Origin: JBBQYA01 sp031412335
GTDB lineage: Bacteria > Bacteroidota > Bacteroidia > Sphingobacteriales > Sphingobacteriaceae
Assembly (NCBI GenBank): GCA_031412335.1
Contig: JANOCT010000022.1
Location: 52,421-116,420, forward strand
Length of the DNA: 64,000 bases
Reading direction: 5' to 3'
This document shows positions 22,319 through 30,810 of this stretch, in pieces. Every line of letters starts with the position of its first letter. The stretch's first letter is position 1. The translations under genes and the position numbers were made by a program. Below the pieces are notes generated by a model, which was given only the letters and a program-made list of their open reading frames with translations, searched no databases and was not told the origin of the DNA.

Positions 22319-24481
22319 TTATTTCCTAATATCCATTTCTTGTAATAAATATCCTGCATCGGCATATTTATCCATCACAAAAAGTACATAGCGAATATCT
22401 ACGCTGATGGTTCTTTTTAAGGCTTCGTCGTAGACTAAATCACCTGTCATTGCTTCCCAATTTCCGTCGTAGGCAATTCCGATTAATTCACCGTTTCCGT
22501 TGATCACTCCACTTCCAGAATTACCACCTGTAATGTCATTATCGGAAAGAAAAGAAATAACCAATTCGCCATTTTCGCCATACTGACCAAAATCTTTCTT
22601 TCGTAATAATTCTTCTAATCTTTTTGGTACCACAAATTCTTCGTTGGTATTATCCATCTTTTCTAAAATTCCACGACCTGTTGTGGTGTATTCAAAATCA
22701 ACTGCATCTCGTGGTGAGTAATCTCGAATGGTTCCATAAGTTAAGCGCATGGTGGAATTTGCATCTGGATACATGGCAACTCCTTTATTCATTTCCATCA
22801 AGCCAGCTATATATGCCTTTTTTTGTTGGGCTAAGGTGCTGGTATATTCTGTTGAAACTTTTGAATAAGAAGCTCTGAATTCTGTTATTTTTTGATTGTA
22901 CACAAATAATGGATCGGCAGATAAAACTTTGAAAGTTGGCTTTGCTAAAAATGCCTCCATTTTAGCTTTGGAAGTAAAAATACTTTTTTCAAAAGCTGCA
23001 TCTGCATATTTGGTAAATGAATCTGCAGAAGTTGATGCACGATATTTATTCACCATTTCTTGCAAATAAGCTGGACGCATGTCCGCACTTAAATCTGAAT
23101 AATACAAATTCGTTAATTGAGCGAAAATCTTTTCATCAGTTGTCGCATCATAATCTTTAAAATGAGCATCTACATCTGCTTTCAATTTTTCAACTTCGGT
23201 TTTTATGTCTTCTGCTTTATTATCTTTTAGTGCAGTAAGCAAACCCTTAAATGTTGCTGGATATGTTGCTGCCGTAGATGCCAAACCTGCTAAACTTGTA
23301 TAAACAGCACGATCGATATTTACTTTGTAATCTTGTAAGGTTTTATTTGCTGAACCTACCGTTGCTGTATTGCCAGCTTTTAAATCTTTGTTAGAAGCAA
23401 CAAAAGAATTGTACTTGGCTTCTTCATTTCTTTTGTACGATACTACATTTAATCGTTTCAGTCCTTCGTTTTGTCCTTGGTAATATTTGTACCCGTTGCT
23501 CATGGTTGCATAATCTGATGCAAGTTTTATCCGCACTTCAGCACTTTTGTCCATCTCACCTTTCATAATTTCCAATCTCTTTCCATAAAGTTTGATGATA
23601 GAAGGGTTTGATTTTTCCACCGCGTTTTCTAACTCACCTGAAAATGCATAGCGATTGGTTCTGCCTGGGTAACCTAAAATCATAGCAAAATCGCCTTGCT
23701 TCACTCCTTTTAACGAAATTGGCAAAAACTTTTTTGGTTTGTATGGCACATTGTCTTTGGAGTAAGCAGCTGGTTTTCCATCTGCAGACATATAAATTCG
23801 GAACATGCTGAAATCGCCAGTATGACGTGGCCACATCCAATTATCTGTATCGCCACCAAATTTTCCGATGGATGAAGGAGGAGCTCCTACTAATCGAACA
23901 TCGGTATATCGTTCGTACACAAACATTAAATATTGATTTCCACCAAAAACATCTTTGATGCTGGCAGTGTAAACCGTTCCATTTACTGCTTCGTCGGTTA
24001 ATTTTTTGAAAAATGCACCTTGCTTTGCTATTCTGTCTGCATAAGTTGATGATCCGAATTCTTGTTCAATTTTAGCGGTTACATCTTCTATTCTAACTAA
24101 AACCGAAGCATTGATTTCAGGTGAAGGCAATTCTTCTGATTTGTTTTTAGCCCAAAAACCATCTGTTAAATAATCGTTTTTAACTGAACTGTGAGATTGA
24201 ATAGCTCCGTATCCGCAATGGTGATTGGTTAGCATTAGTCCATCTCGGGATACAATTTCTCCTGAACAAAAATCGAGAGAAACAATCGCATCTTTTAAAC
24301 TTGCGGTATTGATATCGTAAATATCTTTCTCAGTAAGCTTGAAACCAAGCTTTTTCATTTGATCGTAATTTTTATTGATCAGCATCGGAATCCACATTCC
24401 TTCGTCGGCGCGAGCAAAAGTTGGCATGAGAAATACTGCCACGCTTATTGCAATCACAAATAATTTTAATCTACTTTTCAT
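22319..24481 (-). CDS. S46-family dipeptidyl-peptidase, DPP7-type
   Basis: 720 residues, the usual length for S46. Signal peptide to about residue 25 (LFVIAISVAVFLMPTFARA). The mature start DEGMWIPML is the family hallmark. Catalytic His in TNHHCGY at 86-91, nucleophile Ser655 in GGNSGSG. Position 673 is Gly (AYDGNWEAM). In characterised S46 enzymes Gly here goes with DPP7-like preference for bulky hydrophobic P1 residues, while Arg marks DPP11 acidic specificity, so a DPP7-like specificity is inferred. It removes dipeptides from the N-termini of peptides in the periplasm and feeds amino acids to an asaccharolytic-style metabolism. Single gene with its own terminator. Confidence 0.93.
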   Translation of the reverse strand: MKSRLKLFVIAISVAVFLMPTFARADEGMWIPMLINKNYDQMKKLGFKLTEKDIYDINTASLKDAIVSLDFCSGEIVSRDGLMLTNHHCGYGAIQSHSSVKNDYLTDGFWAKNKSEELPSPEINASVLVRIEDVTAKIEQEFGSSTYADRIAKQGAFFKKLTDEAVNGTVYTASIKDVFGGNQYLMFVYERYTDVRLVGAPPSSIGKFGGDTDNWMWPRHTGDFSMFRIYMSADGKPAAYSKDNVPYKPKKFLPISLKGVKQGDFAMILGYPGRTNRYAFSGELENAVEKSNPSIIKLYGKRLEIMKGEMDKSAEVRIKLASDYATMSNGYKYYQGQNEGLKRLNVVSYKRNEEAKYNSFVASNKDLKAGNTATVGSANKTLQDYKVNIDRAVYTSLAGLASTAATYPATFKGLLTALKDNKAEDIKTEVEKLKADVDAHFKDYDATTDEKIFAQLTNLYYSDLSADMRPAYLQEMVNKYRASTSADSFTKYADAAFEKSIFTSKAKMEAFLAKPTFKVLSADPLFVYNQKITEFRASYSKVSTEYTSTLAQQKKAYIAGLMEMNKGVAMYPDANSTMRLTYGTIRDYSPRDAVDFEYTTTGRGILEKMDNTNEEFVVPKRLEELLRKKDFGQYGENGELVISFLSDNDITGGNSGSGVINGNGELIGIAYDGNWEAMTGDLVYDEALKRTISVDIRYVLFVMDKYADAGYLLQEMDIRK

Positions 24482-24793
24482 TTTTGATTTTTTGGTTTTT
24501 AGAATCCGAAAATAGAAAAATTATACATATGTCGCTTTCGGTAACAAAATTATTTCTCGGTATGGGTTTCCATCCAGCGATCTGTGGAAAGATGAAGACT
24601 CTTGATTATATGAGCTAATCCGGCTTTACGCTGTATCTTTTTTGCGTAAAGATTGGCACATGATTGAAAATTTAGCAAAGCAAAAAAGGATGACGCTACA
24701 ATCCGGGCTATGGGAAGATTTTCGGTATATGAATATTAGTTTTCCATTTCAAAAAATAGAAATACTGAATTTGATTAAACGATCAGCAACGAT
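24482..24793. other. Intergenic region with REP-like palindromic repeat
   Basis: Contains at 24619-24711 the repeat CCGGCTTTACGCTGTATC, TTTTTTGCGTAAAG and AAGCAAAAAAGGATGACGCT with CAATCCGGGC, homologous to 28622-28716. Its ends are self-complementary. The rest shows no gene. The S46 promoter should lie near 24490-24540. Confidence 0.6.
24619..24711. repeat. REP-like palindromic repeat, copy 1
   Basis: GCTTTACGCTGTATCTTTTTT pairs imperfectly with AAAAAAGGATGACGCTACAA; the outer ends CCGG/CCGGGC are also complementary. Homologous to 28622-28716. Confidence 0.6.
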
Positions 24794-25084
24794 TTACCTT
24801 CTTTTAGATTTCTGAATGGCTCGCTTTCTGGCCTTCTTTTTCGTTTTTTCAATCCGCTTTTTCGTTTTCTTATCCTGCAATTTCAAGGTGCGTTTGTACG
24901 CAGGGTTATCAACTCTGTGTAGGGTATTATAATCTCTAATGGCTTTATTTTCCAATTGGCGCTTCGACAATTTTTGAGTCGAAACTGCATTTTTCTGACT
25001 TTTACTTTGTGCGTTTGCTGCGATTGAAAAACTCAGCATAAAAAGTAAAACTGGCAGGAATAATAATTTTCTAAATCGTATCAT
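24794..25084 (-). CDS. Small basic secreted protein
   Basis: 96 residues. Signal peptide (KLLFLPVLLFMLSFSIAANAQ, cleavage near residue 26). The mature part is strongly basic, with the C-terminal 35 residues almost all Lys/Arg (KLQDKKTKKRIEKTKKK onwards). This composition is seen in small periplasmic Bacteroidota proteins of unknown role; it may bind nucleic acid or polyanions. Preceded by a terminator-like hairpin at 25099-25130. Confidence 0.65.
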   Translation of the reverse strand: MIRFRKLLFLPVLLFMLSFSIAANAQSKSQKNAVSTQKLSKRQLENKAIRDYNTLHRVDNPAYKRTLKLQDKKTKKRIEKTKKKARKRAIQKSKRR

Positions 25085-25092
25085 AAGTAAAT

Positions 25093-25130
25093 AAACAAAA
25101 AAGCCTACTCAAAAGTATGAGGAGGCTTAC
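25093..25130 (-). terminator. Terminator-like hairpin in the leader of the small basic gene
   Basis: Stem AAGCCTACTC/GAGGAGGCTT around AAAAGTAT, followed on the minus strand by TTTTTTG and, about 9 bases later, the start codon at 25084. It may stop minus-strand read-through or act as an attenuator. Confidence 0.5.
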
Positions 25131-25294
25131 GAATATTAAAATTAAATGTTTAGTTGAATAAATAACGAACACCAAATTGTCTACAGAAACGTGACTTGTC
25201 AATATTTCGACATAGGTAAGTTTACATTAAAGCTCTTTTTAAAAGTAATACCTATTTCGTGTATTATTCGTTATTTGGCAAAAATTCAACCTTT

Positions 25295-26905
25295 ATGAAA
25301 TCTTTCAAAATTCTAATTCTATTTGCTGTTTGTGTTTTTGCTTTTTTGAAAAATAGCCAAGCTCAAGCAATAGAAAAACTATTAGCTCCTAAAATAAAGT
25401 CAGTAACAGTTTTTCTTTCATCTGCCGAAATAAATTGTTCAGCAACAACCAACATTGCTGCTGGGGTTACTGATTTAATTATTTACGGATTACCAACTTC
25501 CTTAAATGAAAATAGTATCAGTGTTTCTGGTCTGGGCGATTTCACTATTTTAAATGTATCCAACCGATTCAATTATTTACGAGAGGATATTAAAAAACCA
25601 ATTGTAAAAAAGTTGGAAGATTCGCTTGAAAATGTTGGTGATAAATTACAACTAGAATACAATAAAAAATTTGCGTTGGAGCAAGAAGAATCATTAATTC
25701 TTGCCAATAAATCTATAGGTGGTAATAATGTTGGTGTTTCTCTGTCCCAACTAAAATTAACTGCCGATTTTTTTAGAGAAAGGCTAGCTGCCATTAGAAA
25801 CTTGATTGCGAAATCAAACAAAAAAATTCCAGAATTAATTAAATTACAAAGTAAAATTACCAGCCAGATCAATCAAGAAAACGTTAACCAAAATTTAACT
25901 ACTACCGAAGTTCGGGTTTCTGTTGCTGCCAAAAATTCAACAACAGCCACTATTAATTTATCATTTGTAGCAAATGGAGCAGGTTGGACACCAAAATATG
26001 ATTTGAGATCTGCTAGTTTAAAAAGCCCAATTGATTTGTTGTACAAAGCAGATGTTTATCAACAAACAGGTATGGATTGGGATAATGTTAACTTAACCTT
26101 ATCAACCTTAAATCCAGAAGACCGAGGAATAAAATCAGAACTATACCCTCAGATTTTACGTTTTTTTCAACCTAATTTATATTTAAAAGAATCTTCAGCA
26201 GGAGATTACATTCAAAGCTTACCAACAAAATCATTAGAAGAAAAACGTGCTAAAGCAGGAGGGGTTTATGAAAATGTTCAAGCCTATCAAACTACCCTTT
26301 CCAGAAATTTTGAAATCGGTATTCCTTATTCAGTTTCATCTGGTGGTCAGACTGTTACGGTTGAAATTCAGAAATATAAAATACCTACTACATATGCGCA
26401 TGCAGTTGTTCCAAAAATAGATATTAGTGTTTATTTGCTTGGCTATATTTCTGATTGGGAGGATTACAATTTACTTCCAGGTACGGCAAATATTTACTTT
26501 GAAGGAGTTTATATAGGCGAGACCAATATAGATCCTGCATCTACTAACGATACCTTACAAGTTTCTTTAGGCAAAGACAAAGGAGTAATTGCCAAGCGTG
26601 AAAAAGTAAAAGACTTGGATATCGAAAAAACCATTGGAACAAATAAAAAACAAAGTTATACCTACGAAATAGAAATACGCAATACTAAAAATGTTGCGAT
26701 TGATTTAGTTTTAGAAGATCAATTACCCATCGTTTCTGACAATAGTATTGAGGTTAAATCTTTGGAGTTAAATAATGGATCTTTAAATAAAGAAACCGGA
26801 AAAATAACCTGGAAACTTAAACTTACACCTGCTGAAACAAAAAAAATCCGCTTTTCTTATGAAGTAAAATATCCAAAAGATTCGCAGATTACTGGATTGG
26901 AATAG
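25295..26905 (+). CDS. DUF4139 / mucoidy-inhibitor MuiA-type protein
   Basis: 536 residues. Signal peptide MKSFKILILFAVCVFAFLKN then SQAQA; the 12 codons upstream of this Met are not used. Residues 28-125 are the DUF4140 N-terminal domain (IKSVTVFLSSAEINCSATTN, LIIYGLPTSLNENSISVSG). Residues 110-200 form a coiled coil, and 215-536 are DUF4139 (GWTPKYDLRS, LLYKADVYQQTGMDWDNVNL, closing KIRFSYEVKYPKD). MuiA-like proteins are secreted and of unclear biochemical role. Single gene, plus strand. Confidence 0.88.
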   Translation: MKSFKILILFAVCVFAFLKNSQAQAIEKLLAPKIKSVTVFLSSAEINCSATTNIAAGVTDLIIYGLPTSLNENSISVSGLGDFTILNVSNRFNYLREDIKKPIVKKLEDSLENVGDKLQLEYNKKFALEQEESLILANKSIGGNNVGVSLSQLKLTADFFRERLAAIRNLIAKSNKKIPELIKLQSKITSQINQENVNQNLTTTEVRVSVAAKNSTTATINLSFVANGAGWTPKYDLRSASLKSPIDLLYKADVYQQTGMDWDNVNLTLSTLNPEDRGIKSELYPQILRFFQPNLYLKESSAGDYIQSLPTKSLEEKRAKAGGVYENVQAYQTTLSRNFEIGIPYSVSSGGQTVTVEIQKYKIPTTYAHAVVPKIDISVYLLGYISDWEDYNLLPGTANIYFEGVYIGETNIDPASTNDTLQVSLGKDKGVIAKREKVKDLDIEKTIGTNKKQSYTYEIEIRNTKNVAIDLVLEDQLPIVSDNSIEVKSLELNNGSLNKETGKITWKLKLTPAETKKIRFSYEVKYPKDSQITGLE

Positions 26906-27138
26906 GTAGGTTTTTTGTTGAGATGTTTATTCGTTGATTTGTTTGTCTAATGGGGTTTTTTTTGAGTTGAATTTGGTCAAAAAGGTTTGTTGATTTGCAT
27001 TTAGGAGATTGGTTTTACAATTACTCGACAAATAAACATCTCAACGAATAAACAAAAAACAACTTATCATCTCTACAAATTTCTAAAAGCGATTAAACAA
27101 TAATCAACACCCAAGCCTTTTCATTAATCAAAAAAAGC
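26906..27138. other. Intergenic inverted repeat
   Basis: GTTGAGATGTTTATT at 26917-26931 is perfectly complementary to AATAAACATCTCAAC at 27031-27045, with about 100 bp between. No gene lies in the loop. It might be a remnant of a small inverted-repeat element. Confidence 0.5.
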
Positions 27139-27146
27139 TATTTTTG
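27139..27146 (+). promoter_or_regulatory. Candidate -7 box of the lpdA promoter
   Basis: TATTTTTG fits the Bacteroidota TAnnTTTG element and lies 19 bases before the lpdA start codon at 27165. No strong TTTG -33 element is obvious at the usual distance. Confidence 0.45.
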
Positions 27147-27164
27147 GCAAAAACTATAATAAAC

Positions 27165-28553
27165 ATGAATTACGATTTAATTATAATAGGAAGTGGTCCT
27201 GGAGGATATGTAGCAGCAATTAGAGCCTCACAACTCGGTCTTAAAACTGCGGTAGTAGAAGTAGAATCATTAGGTGGAGTTTGTTTGAATTGGGGTTGTA
27301 TTCCTACCAAAGCATTGTTAAAAAGTGCTCAGGTTTTCGAATATTTAACCCATGCTGCCGATTATGGAATTACAGTAAAAGATTTTTCAGCAGATTTTGA
27401 TGCGGTTGTTAAAAGAAGCAGAGATGTAGCTGGAGGAATGAGTAAAGGCGTTCAGTTCCTATTGAAAAAAAATAAAGTAGATGTATTGATGGGTTTTGGA
27501 AAAGTAAAAAAAGTAGGTGTGGTTGAAGTGAAAGATAAAGATGGAAAAACTACTAATTATGAAGCAAAAAACATCATTATTGCAACTGGAACCCGATCGA
27601 GAGAATTGCCAAACTTAAAACAAGATGGCAAAAAAGTAATCGGGTATCGCGAAGCAATGACTTTGCCTAAATTTCCAGAAAGTATCGTAGTGGTAGGTTC
27701 AGGTGCTATAGGTTGTGAATTTGCCTATTTCTATAGCACCATGGGTGCAAAAGTAACCTTGGTAGAATTTCTAGATAATATTGTCCCTTTAGAAGATGAA
27801 GATATATCGAAAGCATTAGCCAGAAGTTTTAAAAAATCTGGAATGAATGTCATGACTAGCTCATCAGTAGAATCGGTAGATTCAAGTGGAAAACTTTGCA
27901 AAGTTTCTATTAAAACGCCAACTGGGCATGAAGTAATTGAAGCAGAAATTGTATTGTCGGCAGTTGGTGTTACTTCTAATTTAGAAAACATCGGTATAGA
28001 AACGCTGGGGATAAAAACTGATAAAGGCAAAGTACTGGTTGACGAATTTTATCAGACTAACGTAAAAGGAATTTACGCAATTGGTGATATTGTTCCTGGG
28101 CAAGCATTAGCACATGTTTCTTCGGCGGAAGGAATTATTTGTGTGGAGAAAATTGCAGGTCATAATCCTGAACCATTGAATTATGGCAACATCCCGGGTT
28201 GTACCTATTGCTCTCCAGAAATTGCATCGGTTGGTATGACTGAAAAAGCAGCAAAAGAAGCCGGATATGAAATCAAAGTTGGTAAATTTCCTTTTTCAGC
28301 TTCTGGTAAAGCCAGTGCAGCGGGTGCAAAGGAAGGTTTTGTGAAAGTAATATTTGATGCAAAATACGGCGAATGGTTAGGAGCACATTTTATCGGTCAT
28401 AACGTTACCGAAATGATTGGCGAAGCAGTTGTTGCCCGGAAATTGGAAACTACTGGCCATGAAATTATTAAATCTGTTCACCCCCATCCTACTATGAGTG
28501 AGGCGATTATGGAAGCTGCTGCAGAGGCTTATGGAGAAGTAATTCACCTTTAA
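27165..28553 (+). CDS. lpdA: Dihydrolipoamide dehydrogenase (E3)
   Basis: 462 residues from MNYDLIIIGSGPGG; the 7 codons upstream are rejected because the family starts here and a promoter box overlaps them. FAD motif GSGPGGYVAA at 9-18, redox disulfide Cys40/Cys45 (GGVCLNWGCIPTKALL), NAD motif VVGSGAIGCEFAYFY near 175, ATGTRSRELP near 145, and the C-terminal catalytic HPHPT with His441 and partner Glu446. It reoxidises the lipoyl group of 2-oxoacid dehydrogenases and the glycine cleavage system using NAD. No E1/E2 genes are adjacent. Followed by a hairpin at 28596 and a repeat. Confidence 0.97.
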   Translation: MNYDLIIIGSGPGGYVAAIRASQLGLKTAVVEVESLGGVCLNWGCIPTKALLKSAQVFEYLTHAADYGITVKDFSADFDAVVKRSRDVAGGMSKGVQFLLKKNKVDVLMGFGKVKKVGVVEVKDKDGKTTNYEAKNIIIATGTRSRELPNLKQDGKKVIGYREAMTLPKFPESIVVVGSGAIGCEFAYFYSTMGAKVTLVEFLDNIVPLEDEDISKALARSFKKSGMNVMTSSSVESVDSSGKLCKVSIKTPTGHEVIEAEIVLSAVGVTSNLENIGIETLGIKTDKGKVLVDEFYQTNVKGIYAIGDIVPGQALAHVSSAEGIICVEKIAGHNPEPLNYGNIPGCTYCSPEIASVGMTEKAAKEAGYEIKVGKFPFSASGKASAAGAKEGFVKVIFDAKYGEWLGAHFIGHNVTEMIGEAVVARKLETTGHEIIKSVHPHPTMSEAIMEAAAEAYGEVIHL

Positions 28554-28834
28554 GTTTAATTTTATTTTTAATCACTGAATAAAATTCATGGGCTTACCCC
28601 CAAATAAAAAAAATTTGGGGGTCGGGCTTTCAGCTTTATCTTTTTTGCGGTTGGTTCTACTAAACTTTGGTCGTTTTCCTAAGCAAAAAAGGATACCGCT
28701 TCAATCCCTAAGCCGCACTCCGATCCCAGTTTATAGTATTTGTAAAATGATGATTAATAAATTAAATTTTTTACACCAATCTAAAACTCCTTTTAGTACA
28801 TAAATAAATTTATTGTTAACCAAATCAACTTTTA
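28554..28834. other. Hairpin and REP-like palindromic repeat, copy 2
   Basis: A perfect 10 bp stem ACCCCCAAAT/ATTTGGGGGT at 28596-28622 may help end lpdA transcripts. 28622-28716 (GGGCTTTCAGCTTTATC, TTTTTTGCGG, AAGCAAAAAAGGATACCGCT) is homologous to 24619-24711. A 71-codon plus-strand frame across it is a shadow, not a gene. Confidence 0.6.
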
Positions 28835-29671
28835 ATGAAATTACATTCAATTGATACTGGAAATTTTAAATTAGACGGTGGTGCCATGTTTGGCGTTGTT
28901 CCAAAATCTATTTGGCAAAAAAACTATCCAGCTGATGAGAATAATATGTGCAACTGGGCAATGCGTTGTTTGCTAATTGAAGATGGCGACAAATTAATTT
29001 TGATTGATAATGGAATTGGCAATAAACAAAGCGAAAAGTTTTTCGGTCATTATTTTTTGAATGGTGATGCAAGCCTTGAGAGATCATTAAAAAAAGCAGG
29101 ATTCAGTCCAGATGATGTTACTGACATGTTTTTAAGTCATTTACATTTTGATCATTGTGGTGGCGGAGTGGTTAAAAAAGATGAAAAAAGTTTCGAACCA
29201 CTTTTTAAAAACGCAACGTATTGGTCGCATTCTGAGCAATGGAATTGGGCAATAAATCCAAATGCGAGAGAAAAAGCATCTTTTTTAAAAGATAATTTAA
29301 TGCCGATGCAGGAAAGTGGTCAACTCAAATTTGCAGACGATAAAGAATCAGGATTTAATTTATTTGATTTTAAAATTGTTAAAGGCCATACAGAAAGCAT
29401 GATGTTGCCAGTTATTGAATATAAAAATAGAAAAGTGGTTTTTTGCGCAGATCTTCTGCCAAGTACGGCGCATTTGCCATTGCCATATGTCATGGCATAT
29501 GACACTCGCCCACTCATAACCCTGACAGAAAAAGCAGAATTTTTGAATGAAGCTGTAAAAGAAAATTATATTTTATTTTTTGAACACGATTTAAAAAACC
29601 AATGTGCTGAATTGTCGTTAAGCGATAAAGGCATCCAGATCGCACAAATTTTCGACGTAAGTGAAATTTAA
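28835..29671 (+). CDS. MBL-fold metallohydrolase
   Basis: 278 residues. Metal-binding HLHFDH at 102-107, further ligands expected at His193-region (KGHTESM near 182), Asp in FCADLLPS near 205 and the final His in FFEHDLKN near 249. Strands KLILIDNGIG precede the motif as in the family. The fold hydrolyses esters, thioesters or lactones; the AiiA/quorum-quenching-like and RNase-type subgroups cannot be told apart by eye. No signal peptide, so cytoplasmic. Sits 200 bp upstream of the sigma factor gene, same strand. Confidence 0.88.
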   Translation: MKLHSIDTGNFKLDGGAMFGVVPKSIWQKNYPADENNMCNWAMRCLLIEDGDKLILIDNGIGNKQSEKFFGHYFLNGDASLERSLKKAGFSPDDVTDMFLSHLHFDHCGGGVVKKDEKSFEPLFKNATYWSHSEQWNWAINPNAREKASFLKDNLMPMQESGQLKFADDKESGFNLFDFKIVKGHTESMMLPVIEYKNRKVVFCADLLPSTAHLPLPYVMAYDTRPLITLTEKAEFLNEAVKENYILFFEHDLKNQCAELSLSDKGIQIAQIFDVSEI

Positions 29672-29877
29672 TGTTAATTTAACGTTGTAATAATGTGGAG
29701 ATGTTTAGAAATAAACCGAACATTAGTTGCAGGCAGCAAGTATAAAGCTCTTAAACAGTATTACAGGAACGATTTTTGTACATCTGAAACAAGAGAAAAT
29801 TTTAGAAAAATATTTGGAAGAAAATTGTATTTTCGCCCTCCCTTTTTCGTTTAACTCTTTTAGCATCAAAATAATAA

Positions 29878-30741
29878 ATGAGACAACTCAAAATTACCCA
29901 ATCTATTACCAATCGAGAGAGCCAATCACTTGATAAATACTTACATGAAATTGGTAAAGTAGATTTAATAACCGCTGAAGAAGAAGTTATTTTAGCGCAA
30001 AAAATTCGTGAAGGCGATCAAGCTGCCTTAGAAAGACTGACAAAAACCAATTTAAGATTCGTAGTTTCTGTTGCAAAACAATACCAAAATCAAGGTTTAA
30101 CATTGGGTGATTTGATCAACGAAGGAAACTTAGGTTTGATAAAAGCTGCCAAAAGATTTGATGAAACAAAAGGATTTAAATTTATTTCCTACGCTGTTTG
30201 GTGGATTCGTCAATCAATTTTGCAAGCAATTGCCGAACAATCTCGTATTGTTAGATTGCCATTGAATCAAGTTGGATCATTAAGTAAAATAAGCAAAGCA
30301 TTTTCCAGATTAGAGCAGGAATTTGAACGTGAGCCTTCACCAGAAGAATTAGCAGACACCTTAGAAACAACTGTTGAAAAAATATCTGATACCTTAAGCA
30401 ACTCCGGACGTCATGTTTCTATGGATGCTCCATTTGTGCAAGGTGAAGAAAATACATTGTTGGATGTTTTAGAAAATGGAGATACTCCTTACACCGATAG
30501 TGCATTAATAAACGAATCATTAAGCGAAGAAATAAAACGTTCATTATCAACATTAACGGAAAGAGAACGCGAGATTGTAGTTTTATTTTTTGGATTAGGA
30601 ACAAATCATAGTCTTTCGCTAGAAGAAATTGGAGAAAAATTTAATTTAACCCGCGAACGAGTTCGACAAATAAAAGACAAAGCATTGCAACGTCTTAGAC
30701 ATACATCCAGAAGTAAAATTCTGAAATCGTATCTTGGATAA
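29878..30741 (+). CDS. rpoD: Primary RNA polymerase sigma factor, RpoD/SigA
   Basis: 287 residues, the short form of primary sigma typical of Bacteroidota, lacking region 1.1. Region 1.2 (SLDKYLHEIGKVDLITAEEE), region 2 (NLRFVVSVAKQYQNQGLTLG, DLINEGNLGLIKAAKRFD and FKFISYAVWWIRQSILQAIA), region 3 (IVRLPLNQVGSLSKISKAF) and region 4 with the HTH LTRERVRQIKDKALQRLR. It directs polymerase to housekeeping promoters of the TAnnTTTG type, one of which is visible before the trp operon. Start chosen at MRQLKITQSITNRESQSLD, the conserved N-terminus. A strong terminator follows. Confidence 0.97.
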   Translation: MRQLKITQSITNRESQSLDKYLHEIGKVDLITAEEEVILAQKIREGDQAALERLTKTNLRFVVSVAKQYQNQGLTLGDLINEGNLGLIKAAKRFDETKGFKFISYAVWWIRQSILQAIAEQSRIVRLPLNQVGSLSKISKAFSRLEQEFEREPSPEELADTLETTVEKISDTLSNSGRHVSMDAPFVQGEENTLLDVLENGDTPYTDSALINESLSEEIKRSLSTLTEREREIVVLFFGLGTNHSLSLEEIGEKFNLTRERVRQIKDKALQRLRHTSRSKILKSYLG

Positions 30742-30751
30742 ACGATCAAAA

Positions 30752-30779
30752 AAAAGCCTCAGAAATGAGGCTTTTTTTA
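30752..30779. terminator. Bidirectional rho-independent terminator
   Basis: Stem AAAGCCTCA/TGAGGCTTT with GAAA loop, a T run on the plus side and an A run on the other, so it can end both rpoD and the convergent trp-aroF transcript. Confidence 0.9.
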
Positions 30780-30810
30780 TGCATTTTATTTTTTTAAAGC
30801 TGCCAGCTTT

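Noticed and set aside
24520..24600. Possible tRNA gene
   Set aside because: No cloverleaf with T-loop GTTCGA-type sequence could be built; no tRNA was recognised anywhere in the window.
28588..28803. 71-codon plus-strand frame
   Set aside because: Falls in a REP-like repeat with homologue at 24619 in a non-coding place.
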